Below are positions 48,385 to 58,581 of a stretch of 64,000 nt of DNA, in pieces (position 1 is the first letter of the stretch; each line of letters opens with the position of its first letter). The notes below the pieces were generated by a model that was given only the letters and a program-made list of their open reading frames with translations, was not told where the DNA came from and made no database searches. Made by a program: the position numbers and the translations under genes. Source of the DNA: Aurantiochytrium sp. KH105 (lineage: Eukaryota; Sar; Bigyra; Thraustochytrida; Thraustochytriidae); assembly GCA_003116975.1 (NCBI GenBank), contig BGKB01000124.1:62001-126000 (forward strand), in the 5' to 3' direction.

Positions 48385-49450
48385 GATCGGGGCGCCAAGG
48401 CCCTCCCGGACTGTCAAGCTGACAAGGATTTATGTGCTCCTCTGCCTCCGCCCGCAAAGATCTCGCGGTCGTCCGCGCCGCCAGAAAAAAAAAAAAGAAG
48501 GAAAGAGGGGGATCATGTTCTTCATCAAGGGGGTGTGTACGCAGCGCTCATACGGTGTGTACCGTACCGCTCAGCAGCATTCCCTCTCCTATGGGCCTAC
48601 AACTCGTACGAATCACGTTACTGTTAATTTGGGTCGACGGAGCTTCTCGAGCTCCGCTCCACGTCAACGGAAGATCCTCCAAGTCCCTTGAGCTTGAGAA
48701 ACCTGTGCGACGTACGAGCATCTCCTTTTCCAAGCGGAAGATTCGCTCGCTGGGGTCGGCCAAAAGCTCCCTCGCCAGGGACGGCGTGGGCCGCAGGGAC
48801 TTGTTCGTTTTCCTCGTTCCTTTTGCTGCGCCGATTCTGAAGCTGTCGTCGCTCGGGACTCTGGCGCGCCCTCCCTCTCCCTCGCGCCTCTCCCTCGCTC
48901 GCGGTCCACACCACTGCATTTGCCTGCCCGCCAACCTGCATTAGTAGCACTAGCGCATACATTTCCCCGCCGCGGCCGCAAGTGAACCTTTGGCTCGTGC
49001 TGCACTTGCGGCGGCGGCGCGGCAAGTCGGGAATGGCGCGATCGCCAAATGGAGAGAAAACGCGAAGGCAGCGAGAGCCGCTTTCATTCGCCGCCGCAGT
49101 CCCGAACGAACCTCGAGCGAACGACGCCAAGGACGCGACGCGCGGGCGCGCGCGCGGCAGGAGAGGGGAGCGCCCGCGCTACGCGCGCGAGGCCCTTGGC
49201 GCCGCGCCGCGACGGACTGCAGGAGCCGGCGAGTGGCAGCGGCATCAGTCGGCCCGGGGAGGCCAGATTTCCAGGTCGAGGAACTTGAACTCCGTCGTCG
49301 TGGGAGCGCGGCAACGGGCGCGCAGGCGAAAGCGCGGCGCGTAGAGCGGGCGTGGCGCCGCGCACGCGCGACCTTCTTCTTCCTTCCGTCCATCCGGCCG
49401 GCCGGCTCGCCGCGCGGCGGCGGTCGGGCCAGGCGGGGGCAAGTTTGAAG
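48385..49450. other. Divergent region between NHL-type and PH-MAP kinase genes
   Basis: Contains an A-run at 48485-48497 and a GC-rich 3' half (48960-49440) that is likely the MAP kinase promoter/5' UTR. A 128-codon minus frame at 48548-48934 includes a protein-like stretch (SLARELLADPSERIFRLEKE) that might be an upstream exon of the NHL gene, but no donor-acceptor pair keeps the frame, so it is not called. Confidence 0.5.
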
Positions 49451-52210
49451 ATGGAGACAGTGACCGTCTTGTCCTCCGAGTTCACGTCTTCACACGCGAC
49501 TACCATCAGCAACAGCAGCAGCCGCAGCAGTAGCAGCGTCGCTGGTCGCGAGCCTGAGCACGATCGCGAGGTTGACGGCGTTTCGGATCGCCGGCATCAA
49601 CAAGAACCTCAGAACCAAAAAGAGCACCACAACAACTACCACCACCACCAACAACAACAACAAGAGGGGGGGCAAAGCGTACTGGCTGAGGCAAGACCGC
49701 AAATCAAGTTCGAAGGTTATCTTGCCAAGCGATCTGTCAAGCCAGGAAGGACCTGGCGAAGGCGGTATTTTGTACTGGAGGACACCGTCCTCAGGTATTA
49801 TCGAAGCCCTCGCGACAGCAAACCCCGCGGAGAAATTGTCATCACAAGCAATACATTTGTAAAGCGCTCGCAGCTCCGTGCCTTTAGCCTTGAACTCGCC
49901 ACGAACAGGCAGGTGCTGGTCATTAGCGCAGAGTTCCAAAGCACACAGCAGGATTGGCTTGACGCCCTCCTACAATCAATCGAGCTGGCACGCGTGCACA
50001 AATACCGCGGCATGTCTTCTGCTTCTGCTACGACGAAGCTGGCAGCCGCTTCGGCGATGCCGTCGGATGCTTCTGCAATGAGTTTACCGCCAACATCAAC
50101 GTCTTCTACATCTTCTTCTTCTTTGTCCACCTCATCTTCTTCACATTTGCAAGTACAGAAGCTGCAGCAACCGATTGAATCGCACCTGACTGCAGAGTCT
50201 TCGTCGCTCGCCGCGCAACAAGCAGCTGCGGTCGACGGAGATGCGGTGCTCCCTTCCGATGAAACTCCGAAGGCTCAAGCCAAAGAAAAGTCAGGCTCAC
50301 TTTCCAATTCTGGCTCGGTGGGGAACGTGGGCATCAAGGATTTTTCTTCCTCGCCGTCTGTATTGTCGTCGCGCGAAGATGTGAGAGACGGAAGTCCAGA
50401 ATCAACCAAAAAAATTGAGAGCGGCAGTACGAGCGCAGCTCGAATCGGCGAATCGGAGCTCCCAGAGTATCTTCTTAAACGCAACGAGAATAGCGACGAG
50501 GAGAACGTGACCGTTGATAGCGACAACGTGCGCGGCCCGGAGTCCCGAGGCCGCTCGATTCAAGAAGAGGAAGAAAAAACCTCGTGCGGCATGCCTCCGA
50601 TGCAAGAGGCAGAGGCGCAGGCGCAAGCGCAAGCGCAAGGACAGTCGCAAGCGGCACGGCCAAGCGGGCCAACGACCGGATCCGCAAATGCTGGAGTTGG
50701 CTCGACTTCTGGGTTTGGACGTGCATCAAATTTGTTCAGACGCTTCACTTCTCGGCGGCGCGGGAGCAGTACTCACAGCGCTACAAGCGATGCGGCTCCC
50801 AAGAAGTCGGAGGCTCCTTCGGAGCCTGTGGCGACAGCAGCGAAATCGGCGAACGCATCGGCAAGCCTTTCACGCAGCGAGAGCGATGGTCCATCCGGAC
50901 GTGTCGTCCCCGACGCCGTCTCAGATGACGATGTCCATCTGGAGAACACCGAGAACGGGGAGAGCCAAGCCAAGGCGGTAAAGACCGAAGAGGTTGCGCC
51001 TGAATCAGGAGCAGCAGCAGCAGCAGCAGCAACGGAGCAGCAAGCTGTCAGCCCCGGGGAAGCAAGCGCAATGTGCCCTCGACCTACTCACAAGTTTGTG
51101 TCGATGGGGACCCCGTTCGAGGTGGACACGCGATACTCGTACATTAAGGCAGTAGGATCGGGCGCTTTTGGAATGGTGGTGAGCGCGCACGACCGTCTGA
51201 CGGGTGACAAGGTTGCCATCAAAAAGGTGCCGCATGCATTTGAAGATCTCGTGGATGCGAAGCGCATTTTGCGCGAGGTCAAGCTCTTGCGACACTTTGA
51301 CCATGAAAATGTCATCAACATTCGGGATCTCATGACGCCCGAGTCTTATGACTACGACGACATTTACATTGTCTCGGAGCTCATGGAGACGGATCTGCAT
51401 CGTGTAATTTACTCCAAACAGACACTTACGGACGACCACATTCAGTACTTTGTGTACCAGACTCTGCGTGCCCTCAAGTACATTCATTCCGCGAACGTGA
51501 TTCACCGTGACCTCAAGCCATCGAATCTTTTGCTCAACTCGAATTGCGACCTCAAGATTTGCGATTTGGGGCTCGCGCGTGGACTGAAGGACAATGATCT
51601 CGGACTCACAGAATATGTGGTGACACGTTGGTACCGCGCACCGGAGATCATGCTTGCTTGCCGGGAGTACACCAAGGCAATCGACATGTGGGCTGTGGGG
51701 TGCATTCTGGCAGAGTTGCTTGCACGCAAACCGCTTTTTCCTGGCGGAGATTATATCGAGCAGCTGCAGCTCATGACGGACGTTCTGGGCACGCCGCCAG
51801 AGTCTGACATGCATTTTATCCGGAGCGAAACCGCGAAGCGCTTTATGCGCTCCCAGCAGCTGCGGCCCAAGCGCAAGTACGCCAAGATGTTTCCGAAAGC
51901 CTCTGAAAAGTCCCTTGATCTCCTCGACAAGATGTTGCAGTTCAACCCGGACAAGCGCATCTCTGTCGAGGACGCTTTGGCCCATCCTTATTTGGCGACG
52001 CTCTACCAGCCGAACGACGAGCCCGTCTGCCCGGAACCCTTTGTCTTTGATGATAATAAGGCTGACGACGAGCTTCGGAAGCGCGAGATCCAGGACCAGA
52101 TCCTGCAGGAGGTCCTTCTCTTTCACCCAGAGGATGCACCACGTCTCATTGCTGCGCAGCAGGCGGTCAATCCGGATGCTGCGTACCCACTGCAGCAAGG
52201 CGGTGTTTGA
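49451..52210 (+). CDS. MAP kinase (ERK type, TEY loop) with an N-terminal PH domain
   Basis: 919 residues from the ATG at 49451; the frame reaches a GTG 99 bases upstream. Gln/His/Asn-rich start, then a PH domain at ~85-180 (FEGYLAKRSVKPGRTWRRRYF, ending DWLDALLQSIE) that may bind phosphoinositides. Residues ~190-540 are Ser/Ala-rich and disordered. The kinase domain covers ~560-865: glycine loop GSGAFGMVVSA, VAIKK, HRDLKPSNLLLNSNCDLKI, DLGLARG, activation loop T720-E721-Y722 (LGLTEYVVTRWYRAPE) and GCILAELLARKPLFPGGDY. TEY places it with ERK-like MAPKs activated by dual phosphorylation. The C-terminus after the kinase is short. Linking MAPK to a lipid-binding PH domain would target it to membranes. 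Both domain calls are firm; upstream kinases and targets are unknown. Confidence 0.93.
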   Translation: METVTVLSSEFTSSHATTISNSSSRSSSSVAGREPEHDREVDGVSDRRHQQEPQNQKEHHNNYHHHQQQQQEGGQSVLAEARPQIKFEGYLAKRSVKPGRTWRRRYFVLEDTVLRYYRSPRDSKPRGEIVITSNTFVKRSQLRAFSLELATNRQVLVISAEFQSTQQDWLDALLQSIELARVHKYRGMSSASATTKLAAASAMPSDASAMSLPPTSTSSTSSSSLSTSSSSHLQVQKLQQPIESHLTAESSSLAAQQAAAVDGDAVLPSDETPKAQAKEKSGSLSNSGSVGNVGIKDFSSSPSVLSSREDVRDGSPESTKKIESGSTSAARIGESELPEYLLKRNENSDEENVTVDSDNVRGPESRGRSIQEEEEKTSCGMPPMQEAEAQAQAQAQGQSQAARPSGPTTGSANAGVGSTSGFGRASNLFRRFTSRRRGSSTHSATSDAAPKKSEAPSEPVATAAKSANASASLSRSESDGPSGRVVPDAVSDDDVHLENTENGESQAKAVKTEEVAPESGAAAAAAATEQQAVSPGEASAMCPRPTHKFVSMGTPFEVDTRYSYIKAVGSGAFGMVVSAHDRLTGDKVAIKKVPHAFEDLVDAKRILREVKLLRHFDHENVINIRDLMTPESYDYDDIYIVSELMETDLHRVIYSKQTLTDDHIQYFVYQTLRALKYIHSANVIHRDLKPSNLLLNSNCDLKICDLGLARGLKDNDLGLTEYVVTRWYRAPEIMLACREYTKAIDMWAVGCILAELLARKPLFPGGDYIEQLQLMTDVLGTPPESDMHFIRSETAKRFMRSQQLRPKRKYAKMFPKASEKSLDLLDKMLQFNPDKRISVEDALAHPYLATLYQPNDEPVCPEPFVFDDNKADDELRKREIQDQILQEVLLFHPEDAPRLIAAQQAVNPDAAYPLQQGGV

Positions 52211-52862
52211 GGGATTCAATCTTGGCGTTGACAAGGATAGAAGCAACTCTCCAAGCTAGTCTGAGGGGCTGGAAGGCGTTGGGCCAGTAAGGCCTTGAAC
52301 TGCTGCTACCACCACTACCGCCGCCACCACTAGGCCGTTTGAAAATGTAAAAAAGAAAAGGAAAGAAACAAGACTGTGTATGTATACGTACAGTAAAGCA
52401 TGTGGTTGATGTACCATGCGGCTTTCCGCTATTGCTGGGACGCCGCGCTCTGCTCTGCTGCGGCACGTACATTCAGCCGCACGCCTTGCTCATAACGCCA
52501 AGATGAGAGAGCGAAGTCCAACCACGCGAGAAAAAGACGATTTGTTCCTATTGGTGTCGACTCTCTCTAGGCCTAGCTAGGCTAGACAAGTTTCAAAAGT
52601 TTGCTGTGAAGATGTGTGAGGACCTCGCAGTCAAGCGAGCTTGGGTCTGTCTGTCTGTTTGCCAGCCTACCTACCAGTGTTTTGCAGTGGTGATAGATAC
52701 CTCAAACAAAACGAATGACATCCGGCTCGAACGAAATCCAAGCAAAAGAAACAAGGCAGAGAACCCAGAGGGGACCTGGAAACGCTGGCACACAAGAATG
52801 GACAGAAACAGTCAGGTCCGTCGATAAGGATGTGGATTTTTATAGTGAAGACAAAGTTATGC
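52211..52862. other. Convergent intergenic region (MAP kinase and ribosomal P1)
   Basis: Holds both 3' UTRs, a CTACCACCACTACCGCCGCC stretch near 52302-52330 and CTAGGCCTAGCTAGG near 52568-52582. No gene seen. Confidence 0.6.
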
Positions 52863-53231
52863 TTAGTAGCCACCCTCGTCATCGCCGCCGAAGAGGCCGC
52901 CGCCACCGACGTCAACCTCCTCTTCCTCTTCCTCCTCCTTCTCCTCTTCTGCGGCCTCCTCGCCGCCAGCCGCGGCACCGCCAGCGCCACCAGCGCCGCC
53001 GCCGCCACCACCGACCTTGGTGGAGTTCATGATGAGCTCGTTGACGTCGACCTTGCTGAGGAGGCCGGCGAAGAGCGAGGGCCAGTAGGCCTCGACCTCG
53101 TTGCCGCTGGCGGAGACGAGCTCGCTGATCTTGTCAGCGGTGATCTCGGCGCCGGCATCTTGCAAGATGAGGGCGGCGTACACGCAGCACGCCTCGTCGT
53201 GCTCCTCACGGGAAAGCTCAGCGAGAGACAT
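52863..53231 (-). CDS. RPLP1: 60S acidic ribosomal protein P1
   Basis: 122 residues from the ATG at 53231 ([20 protein letters not shown]); an extra 7 codons to a TTG are not used. The N-terminal helical dimerisation domain contains [20 protein letters not shown] and [20 protein letters not shown], diagnostic of P1 and not P2. It is followed by a Gly/Ala hinge and an acidic EEEE run. The end is [13 protein letters not shown], replacing the animal/yeast consensus DDDMGFGLFD, a variation seen in several protist lineages. P1/P2 heterodimers form the ribosomal stalk that recruits elongation factors. Transcribed leftward from the 1.9-kb GC-rich spacer shared with the amino acid transporter. Confidence 0.95.
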   Translation of the reverse strand: MSLAELSREEHDEACCVYAALILQDAGAEITADKISELVSASGNEVEAYWPSLFAGLLSKVDVNELIMNSTKVGGGGGGAGGAGGAAAGGEEAAEEEKEEEEEEEVDVGGGGLFGGDDEGGY

Positions 53232-54027
53232 TTTGCTATGAGTTGACAGCAAGAACGATTTTACTTCCTGTAGGTTCGAAACGGGTTTGCACGGAGCCTC
53301 GTTAGTCCTCGTTCTCGCTCTCCGTGCTCTTCTTTTGATCCTAGACTATTCCATTCCATTCCTGACCCGTTCCCTGCACGCGACGGGACCACGCGGACCT
53401 CGTTATGGCTGTTCCTTTTCGTTGTTGTTGTTCAACTTTCTCCTCGGGCCAGGGCAAGCAAGCGACAGCCGCAGCACGAGCACGAGTACGATCACAATCA
53501 CGAGCACCACGAGCAACGCCAAGACATCTGCATGTTCTCCCTGCTCTCTCGCGCTCGCTCTCCGCGCCCCTCGCGCTTCGTTCGCCGCGCCGCGCTCTCT
53601 GCTTGCTGGCCGCCACCCAGCCCGTCATCCCGTCATCATCATCCCGTCATCCCCGCATCCCTCGCGCCTCGCCGCTTCTTGCGCGCGCGTCTCGCGCGCC
53701 TCCCCTCGCCCGCTCTCTCCGCCCGCGCGCGCGCGTCCGCCCGCCGCCCGCGCGAGCCCGCGCCGCTCGCCTCGCGCCTCGCCGCACGTACCTGGTGCGC
53801 TCGATCTCTGTCTGCCAGCCGCCTCGCCTCGCCTCCGCCGCCTCTGCTCCCCTCCCTCCCTCTCTCTCCCTCCCTCCCTCCTCTGCCCTCTCCTCCTCCC
53901 CTCCTGTCCCGCCTCTCCTTGCCCTCCGCGCCGCGCCCGAAGGAAGAAACAAAGCACTTGCCGCGGCCGCTTGCTCCACTTGCGCGCCCCGCCCGCAAGT
54001 GCGCGCCCGCCCCGCGCAAGTCGAGCT

Positions 54028-54042
54028 AAAACCCTAACCCTA
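54028..54042 (+). promoter_or_regulatory. Telo-box-like AAACCCTAACCCTAG
   Basis: Two CCCTAA units. In plants the similar telo box (AAACCCTA) occurs in promoters of translation-apparatus genes; here it lies ~800 bases upstream of ribosomal protein P1, too far to assume the same role. A chance interstitial telomere motif is the alternative. Confidence 0.25.
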
Positions 54043-55019
54043 GCAGGCGCCGCCGCCGGCGATGGGGAAGGGGGTTTCGGCGCGGAGGGGCGCCGGGGAA
54101 GGGGGGGGAGTTCGGCGCGGAGAGGCGCCGGAAGACGAGAGATGGGGTTGCGCAGGTTCTGGAGGTGAGAGGAGGGGGGTGAGCGAGAGCAAAGAGGCGG
54201 AGCTCGGTTTTCTGGGATGGAGAAGGGGATTGTGGAAAACGCACCAAGGGAGGACGTTGCGCGAGGATGGGTGTATCCTTATTTCTTTGGGGCTTGTATC
54301 GGTGAAATCTTTGTCTGGAGTGGTGTGGGTGGAGCAGCTTGAAGACGATTTTGAGCAGCAATAACAACAACGAGTAAAAGTTTGATGGTGATGATGCGAG
54401 GAAAACACTTCGGGACATCGACTCCGCTCAGGACCCTCTCGCAGACCTATCGTCTCCCCAGCGGTAGCAGACCTCGGCCAAACAAACCCCACGCATTTTC
54501 TGGCTGACCTTTGTGAACTTTGAAGGGCCCTGCAACTGCGAGCTGCGCTGTGGCTGCACAAAAAGCTCCCCTGTATGCACGTACTACCTTCTTTCTGACA
54601 GTGAGCCTTATCTCCCTCCATGCCACTTGCCGCGACCTTGAAAAAATGACGGACTTCTGCTCTGCTCTGCAGCAGGCAGCTGTCTGTCCTCAGCCACGCC
54701 GAGCAGTGATTCTGATCCCCCCGAAAGAAACCAGCGCCATCCTCGTGCTCGCGACGCGCGAGCCTCCCTCCGCTCCGCTGGAGCCGAGACCGCCTCGACC
54801 TGGGCAAGCAGGGCCCGAAGGAAGAAGACCCAGCCCGAGACCGCGGCCGAGGCCGGCAAACCCAAACCAGCAGACGGAGAGCAGCGCGCCAGAGGCCAGG
54901 ACTCGCGACCCCCGCGAGCCCTCGCTGCCGAGCGCGGCGCGGCGCGACGCGACGCGAGGCGAGGCGAGGCGGCGCGAGGCAGGACCCGCGGCGCGGAGCG
55001 AGCCCGCGAGACGCACGCA

Positions 55020-55049
55020 CGCAGGCAGGCAGGCAGGCAGGCAGGCAGG
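55020..55049. repeat. GCAG tetranucleotide repeat
   Basis: Seven perfect GCAG/GGCA units about 95 bases before the transporter ATG, probably in its 5' UTR. Confidence 0.9.
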
Positions 55050-55144
55050 CTCGAGGCTGAGGCTCGAGGCGCGGCGCGGCGTATCTTGGCCGCGTGCGCG
55101 CCTGGCTCGCGCGGCGCGAGGACGCGCAGGAGCTCGGCGCAGCC

Positions 55145-57238
55145 ATGAGCGAGGGCGCGGGCTCGGGCACGAACCGCCTGCGGTCGTGGAGCAGCGCAGG
55201 TCGCAGAGCCGGCAACGCGGCCGGTGCCGGCGCCGGCGGCGAGGATGATGCGGCGGCCGGCGCCGCAGGAGCAGGGACTGGCGCTCGCGCGCTGCTCACG
55301 CACGGGCAGCGCGGCGACGCAGAGACGGCCGAAGTGGGCGCCGCCAAGGACGCAGTGGTCGAGGCGCTCATCGAAGACAACACGTATGAACGCATCATCG
55401 TGCACACGCCCGACATCACCCGCGAGATCGTCAAGGAAATGGTTCTCGACAAGTACGTCCAGGACCTCGAGGAAGGCAGCACCGCTGCCGTGGACGGCGA
55501 AGAGGAGGGACGCGTGGAAACTGATACCGGGCTGCAGCGCACCGTGTCTCATCCAGACCTGGGAAGAGTTCTCTACCCCGAGGTCGCCCCGGCGTCAGAA
55601 ATCAATGTTCCTGGCGGCTTTCGCCGCGAGTTCATCCTCGCCGACAGAACCGATGCCGCCGACGGCGAAAACGGCGTCGAGCCTACAGAAATCCATCCTG
55701 CCGTGCGTATGAGCTTCTTGGAGTCGCTCATGAACACCAACTCGGCCACACTTTACGCATGGGTGGACGACGGCCTCGCCTCGGACTCCGAGGACGAGGA
55801 AGACAGCGACTACGAGACGTTTGGTGAGAGCGGGAGCGAGTCGCGCTCTCGATACCAAATGGTCTTCAGCTCCTACAACCGCCGTTCGCTCTCGCGACGC
55901 AACTCCGACTTTCAGAACGACGAGTCCACCAAGGCCGGCAACAAAAAGACGCTCTTCACGCTCTTTAAATGCTTTGTGGCCACCGGCGTGCTCTTTTTGC
56001 CCAATGCCTTCAAGTCAGCTGGCCTCGTCGCCGGAACCATCACCATGTTGCTGATTGGTGCCATGAGTCTCTATGGCATCCTCTTGCTCATTGCTACGCG
56101 GGACCGCGTCGAAGAAGGCATCATCGGTCAGCCCACGCCGTCCACGCCGCTGCTCTCATCCGAGGCCAACGCCGCCGTCACCGACGCACTCTTCCCGCGT
56201 CGCCCCGTCGCCGTTGGCACCTACGCGCAGCTCGGCGGCATCATTCTTGGTCGGCCGGGCAAACGCCTGGTCGAGACCTCGATTCTCTTTTCGCAAATTG
56301 GCTTCTGCTGCGTCTATGTATCCTTTAGTGGCAACACGCTTGCTAACGCCGCGGCCGCGTGGGCCTCCGAGTCGCAGCCCGACGAGACTGCCCCGGCGCT
56401 CCCGCTCAATGCCTACATGGCACTTGTTGTACCCATCATCATCCCTCTTACGCTCATCCGCCACCTCAAGCACTTTGCCATTCCAAATCTCATTGCCAAC
56501 ATCTTTGTCGTCATCTCGCTGTCGTACATCTTTGTCCAAGCCGTGATTTCCATCGCCGGACACAAGGTCGAAACGCACTGGACCTGCGATTCCGATGACA
56601 AAAAGTCAGCCTGCTTCTGGATCAACCCTTCCACCTACTCCATCTTTCTCGGTTCTAGCGTCTACGTCTTTGAGGGTATCTCCTTGGTGATTCCCATCCA
56701 GAACAGCATGCGTCGCCGCGAGGACTTGCCCAACATGATGCTCGGCGTCGTGACTGTCGTCTCGATTCTCTTTGCTGCCTTTGGTGGTCTCAACTTTTAC
56801 GCCTATGGCGCCCAGACAGCCCCCATTGTCATTGACAACTTACCACGTGAGGGCAAGATTTCGGTCTCGGCCCTTTTCATCGCCGTTGCAGTCTTTATGT
56901 TTCCGCTCATGGTCTTTCCTGCTGCGCGCATCATTGAAAAGCGGCTCTTTAAGAAGCTTCGTCGCTCGGGATACAAGTGGCAAAAGAATGCCATTCGCAC
57001 TTCGATCGTCATTCTCTGTCTCGCTGTATCCATTGGCGCTGGAGAGAAAGTCGACAAGCTCGTCGCCGTCATCGGTGGTCTCTTTTGCGTCCCACTCGCT
57101 CTCGTTTACCCTCCTTTGCTTTATCTCGGTGCTAATGCTGCGCCTTCTTTTCTGCACCGCGCGGGCGCAACTGCGCTTCTCATCGTCGGGTCGTCGGCTG
57201 CGCTTCTCTCCTCCATCACCGCCATTGCTGATTTTTGA
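55145..57238 (+). CDS. Amino acid transporter of the AAAP family (AVT3/SLC36-like)
   Basis: 697 residues from the ATG at 55145 (GCAGCCATGAGC); the frame reaches a GTG 51 bases upstream. A ~270-residue acidic, Ser-rich cytosolic N-terminus (SDSEDEEDSDYETFGESG) precedes the Aa_trans core, which opens with KTLFTLFKCFVATGVLFLPN, matching the SLC36/Avt3 signature at TM1. About eleven TM segments follow, among them GTITMLLIGAMSLYGILLLI, YSIFLGSSVYVFEGISLVIP and VAVFMFPLMVFPAARII. Relatives export or import neutral amino acids across vacuolar/lysosomal or plasma membranes using a proton gradient. The long phosphorylatable N-terminus is typical of the fungal Avt3/4 type, so a vacuolar location is a reasonable guess. 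Substrate unproven. Confidence 0.92.
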   Translation: MSEGAGSGTNRLRSWSSAGRRAGNAAGAGAGGEDDAAAGAAGAGTGARALLTHGQRGDAETAEVGAAKDAVVEALIEDNTYERIIVHTPDITREIVKEMVLDKYVQDLEEGSTAAVDGEEEGRVETDTGLQRTVSHPDLGRVLYPEVAPASEINVPGGFRREFILADRTDAADGENGVEPTEIHPAVRMSFLESLMNTNSATLYAWVDDGLASDSEDEEDSDYETFGESGSESRSRYQMVFSSYNRRSLSRRNSDFQNDESTKAGNKKTLFTLFKCFVATGVLFLPNAFKSAGLVAGTITMLLIGAMSLYGILLLIATRDRVEEGIIGQPTPSTPLLSSEANAAVTDALFPRRPVAVGTYAQLGGIILGRPGKRLVETSILFSQIGFCCVYVSFSGNTLANAAAAWASESQPDETAPALPLNAYMALVVPIIIPLTLIRHLKHFAIPNLIANIFVVISLSYIFVQAVISIAGHKVETHWTCDSDDKKSACFWINPSTYSIFLGSSVYVFEGISLVIPIQNSMRRREDLPNMMLGVVTVVSILFAAFGGLNFYAYGAQTAPIVIDNLPREGKISVSALFIAVAVFMFPLMVFPAARIIEKRLFKKLRRSGYKWQKNAIRTSIVILCLAVSIGAGEKVDKLVAVIGGLFCVPLALVYPPLLYLGANAAPSFLHRAGATALLIVGSSAALLSSITAIADF

Positions 57239-57729
57239 TTGATTCCAAAGCTTGAATGAACGTAGTAAACGTACGTACGAACGAACAGACGGACGGACGG
57301 ACGGACGGACGAACCCATAAATGATGACAATCTTCACACATAGATTTATCTTACTGTTAGGCCCAGTTGTCCTGCGTCAGAGGAGTCCAGCCGCTTCAAC
57401 CAAGAGACCTAGATTGTCTTTCATCTTTCCTTTTTCTCTTGGTCATCAAGATCTCCACAACTCACCGCTTGTGGGGGAGGGGAAATACCCTCTTTTCCCG
57501 TGGATGATTGGCAAAAGAACTCGGACCAACCATACATCAAGTTGGTCCAGAGCAGACCGAGGTTCTGCGCAGGCAACCAACCCGACGTCGCGAGCGGGCG
57601 CACGCGGGGGGAGGGAAGGGGAGAGTCAAGGCAGCAGACTCGAGCCAGCGTGGTGCTTAAACTTCTTTCAGGAAAAGCGACCTTACTGAGTTGAGCTTGG
57701 CGCAGGCTCGAGACCTCGGGAGTGAAACC
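57239..57729. other. Intergenic region with GGAC repeat
   Basis: Between the transporter and UTP11. A CGAA/GGAC repeat at 57280-57312 follows the transporter stop; the last ~100 bases are probably UTP11 5' UTR. No gene seen. Confidence 0.6.
57280..57312 (+). repeat. GAAC/GGAC tetranucleotide repeat
   Basis: About eight GGAC-type units (GACGGACGGACG) in the 3' flank of the amino acid transporter. Confidence 0.9.
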
Positions 57730-58581
57730 ATGTCGTCGCTCCGCAACGCCGTCAAGCGCAAGACGCACAAGGAGCGCTCGCAGCTGAGCCACCGCAAACA
57801 CCTCGGACTCCTGGAAAAGAAGAAAGACTACAAGCTTCGCGCAGATGACTTCCACCGCAAGGAGCGCCGCCTTCGCGCGCTTCATCAGCGCGCAGACTTT
57901 CGCAACCCCGAGGAGTTTTACTTCAAGATGGTCAACACCAAGACCAAGGATGGCATTCACGTCGTCGAAAAGGAACACGTGGATGAGGAAGTGAAAAAGC
58001 TCATCCGATCGCAAAACATTGGCTACTTGCGCATGCGCGATGAAATTGAAACGAGTAAAATCAGAAAGCTTCGCGAGCGCCTTCACTTTCTCGGGGAGCT
58101 CGGAGGTAATGTGGAGGACAGCGCGCCGCCACCCCCGAATACACATACAGTTTTCCTCTCAGATGGCGAGGACGATGATGATGACGACGACGACGAGGAT
58201 GAGGAGGGGAATGCTGGGAAAACCAAGGCCTCAGTGAACAAGGCGACTCGCGCCATCGCAAATTTCGACAAGGCCAAGTTCTTTGACACAACCGAAGCCT
58301 TTGCTGATCGCGCGTACAATCGTCCACGGACCGAGCAGCTTCAACAAGGCCAACTTCTGGTGAGCGGTGACAAGGATGCTCTCAAGGCTGCGGCCAAGGC
58401 GCGCCGCAAGGCATATGCCGAGCTTGAGGCGCGCCTCAATCGTCAAGACAAACTTCGCCGTGCCATGGCCCACATGGAAATGCACAAGAAACTTTCCGGC
58501 AAAGGTCGTAGAATGAAAATTAGCGACGGTGGAGTCGGGGCGCCTGCCGTGTACAAATGGAAGGCTGAGCGGAAACGATAA
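57730..58581 (+). CDS. UTP11: U3 snoRNP-associated protein UTP11
   Basis: 283 residues from the ATG at 57730 (AACCATGTCG); 13 extra codons back to a TTG are not used. The N-terminus is the UTP11 fingerprint: SSLRNAVKRKTHKERSQLSH, LGLLEKKKDYKLRADDF, then FRNPEEFYFKMVNTKTKDGI. UTP11 is part of the small-subunit processome that matures 18S rRNA in the nucleolus. An acidic insert (GEDDDDDDDDEDEEG) is followed by the FDKAKFFDTTEAFADRAYNR segment, and the C-terminus is basic and ends KWKAERKR. Length is slightly above the usual ~250 because of the acidic insert. Convergent with the EF-hand gene. Firm family call. Confidence 0.95.
   Translation: MSSLRNAVKRKTHKERSQLSHRKHLGLLEKKKDYKLRADDFHRKERRLRALHQRADFRNPEEFYFKMVNTKTKDGIHVVEKEHVDEEVKKLIRSQNIGYLRMRDEIETSKIRKLRERLHFLGELGGNVEDSAPPPPNTHTVFLSDGEDDDDDDDDEDEEGNAGKTKASVNKATRAIANFDKAKFFDTTEAFADRAYNRPRTEQLQQGQLLVSGDKDALKAAAKARRKAYAELEARLNRQDKLRRAMAHMEMHKKLSGKGRRMKISDGGVGAPAVYKWKAERKR

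Larger units (their letters stand above)
53232..55144. other. Long divergent GC-rich region between ribosomal P1 and amino acid transporter
   Basis: Nearly 1.9 kb with no gene I can support. CT-rich (53540-53935) and Gly/Arg/Ala-coding GC-rich frames run through it on both strands, including a 500-codon minus frame (54040-55542), all without domain features. It holds a telomere-like AAACCCTAACCCTAG at 54028-54042, an AT-richer middle (54280-54400) and GCAG repeats at 55020-55049. It may contain an unannotated non-coding transcript or simply promoters. Confidence 0.5.

Noticed and set aside
48548-48934. Upstream exon of the NHL-type gene on the minus strand
   Set aside because: The stretch looks protein-like, but the best donor (GTACGT) gives a phase that does not match any in-frame acceptor near the NHL start.
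53405-54037. 210-codon plus-strand frame with Ser/Arg/Pro/Ala runs
   Set aside because: Translated CT-rich simple sequence with no conserved features.
54040-55542. 500-codon minus-strand frame (and 314-codon neighbour)
   Set aside because: Composition is Arg/Ala/Ser/Pro in GC-rich spacer plus the antisense of the transporter gene; no motif.
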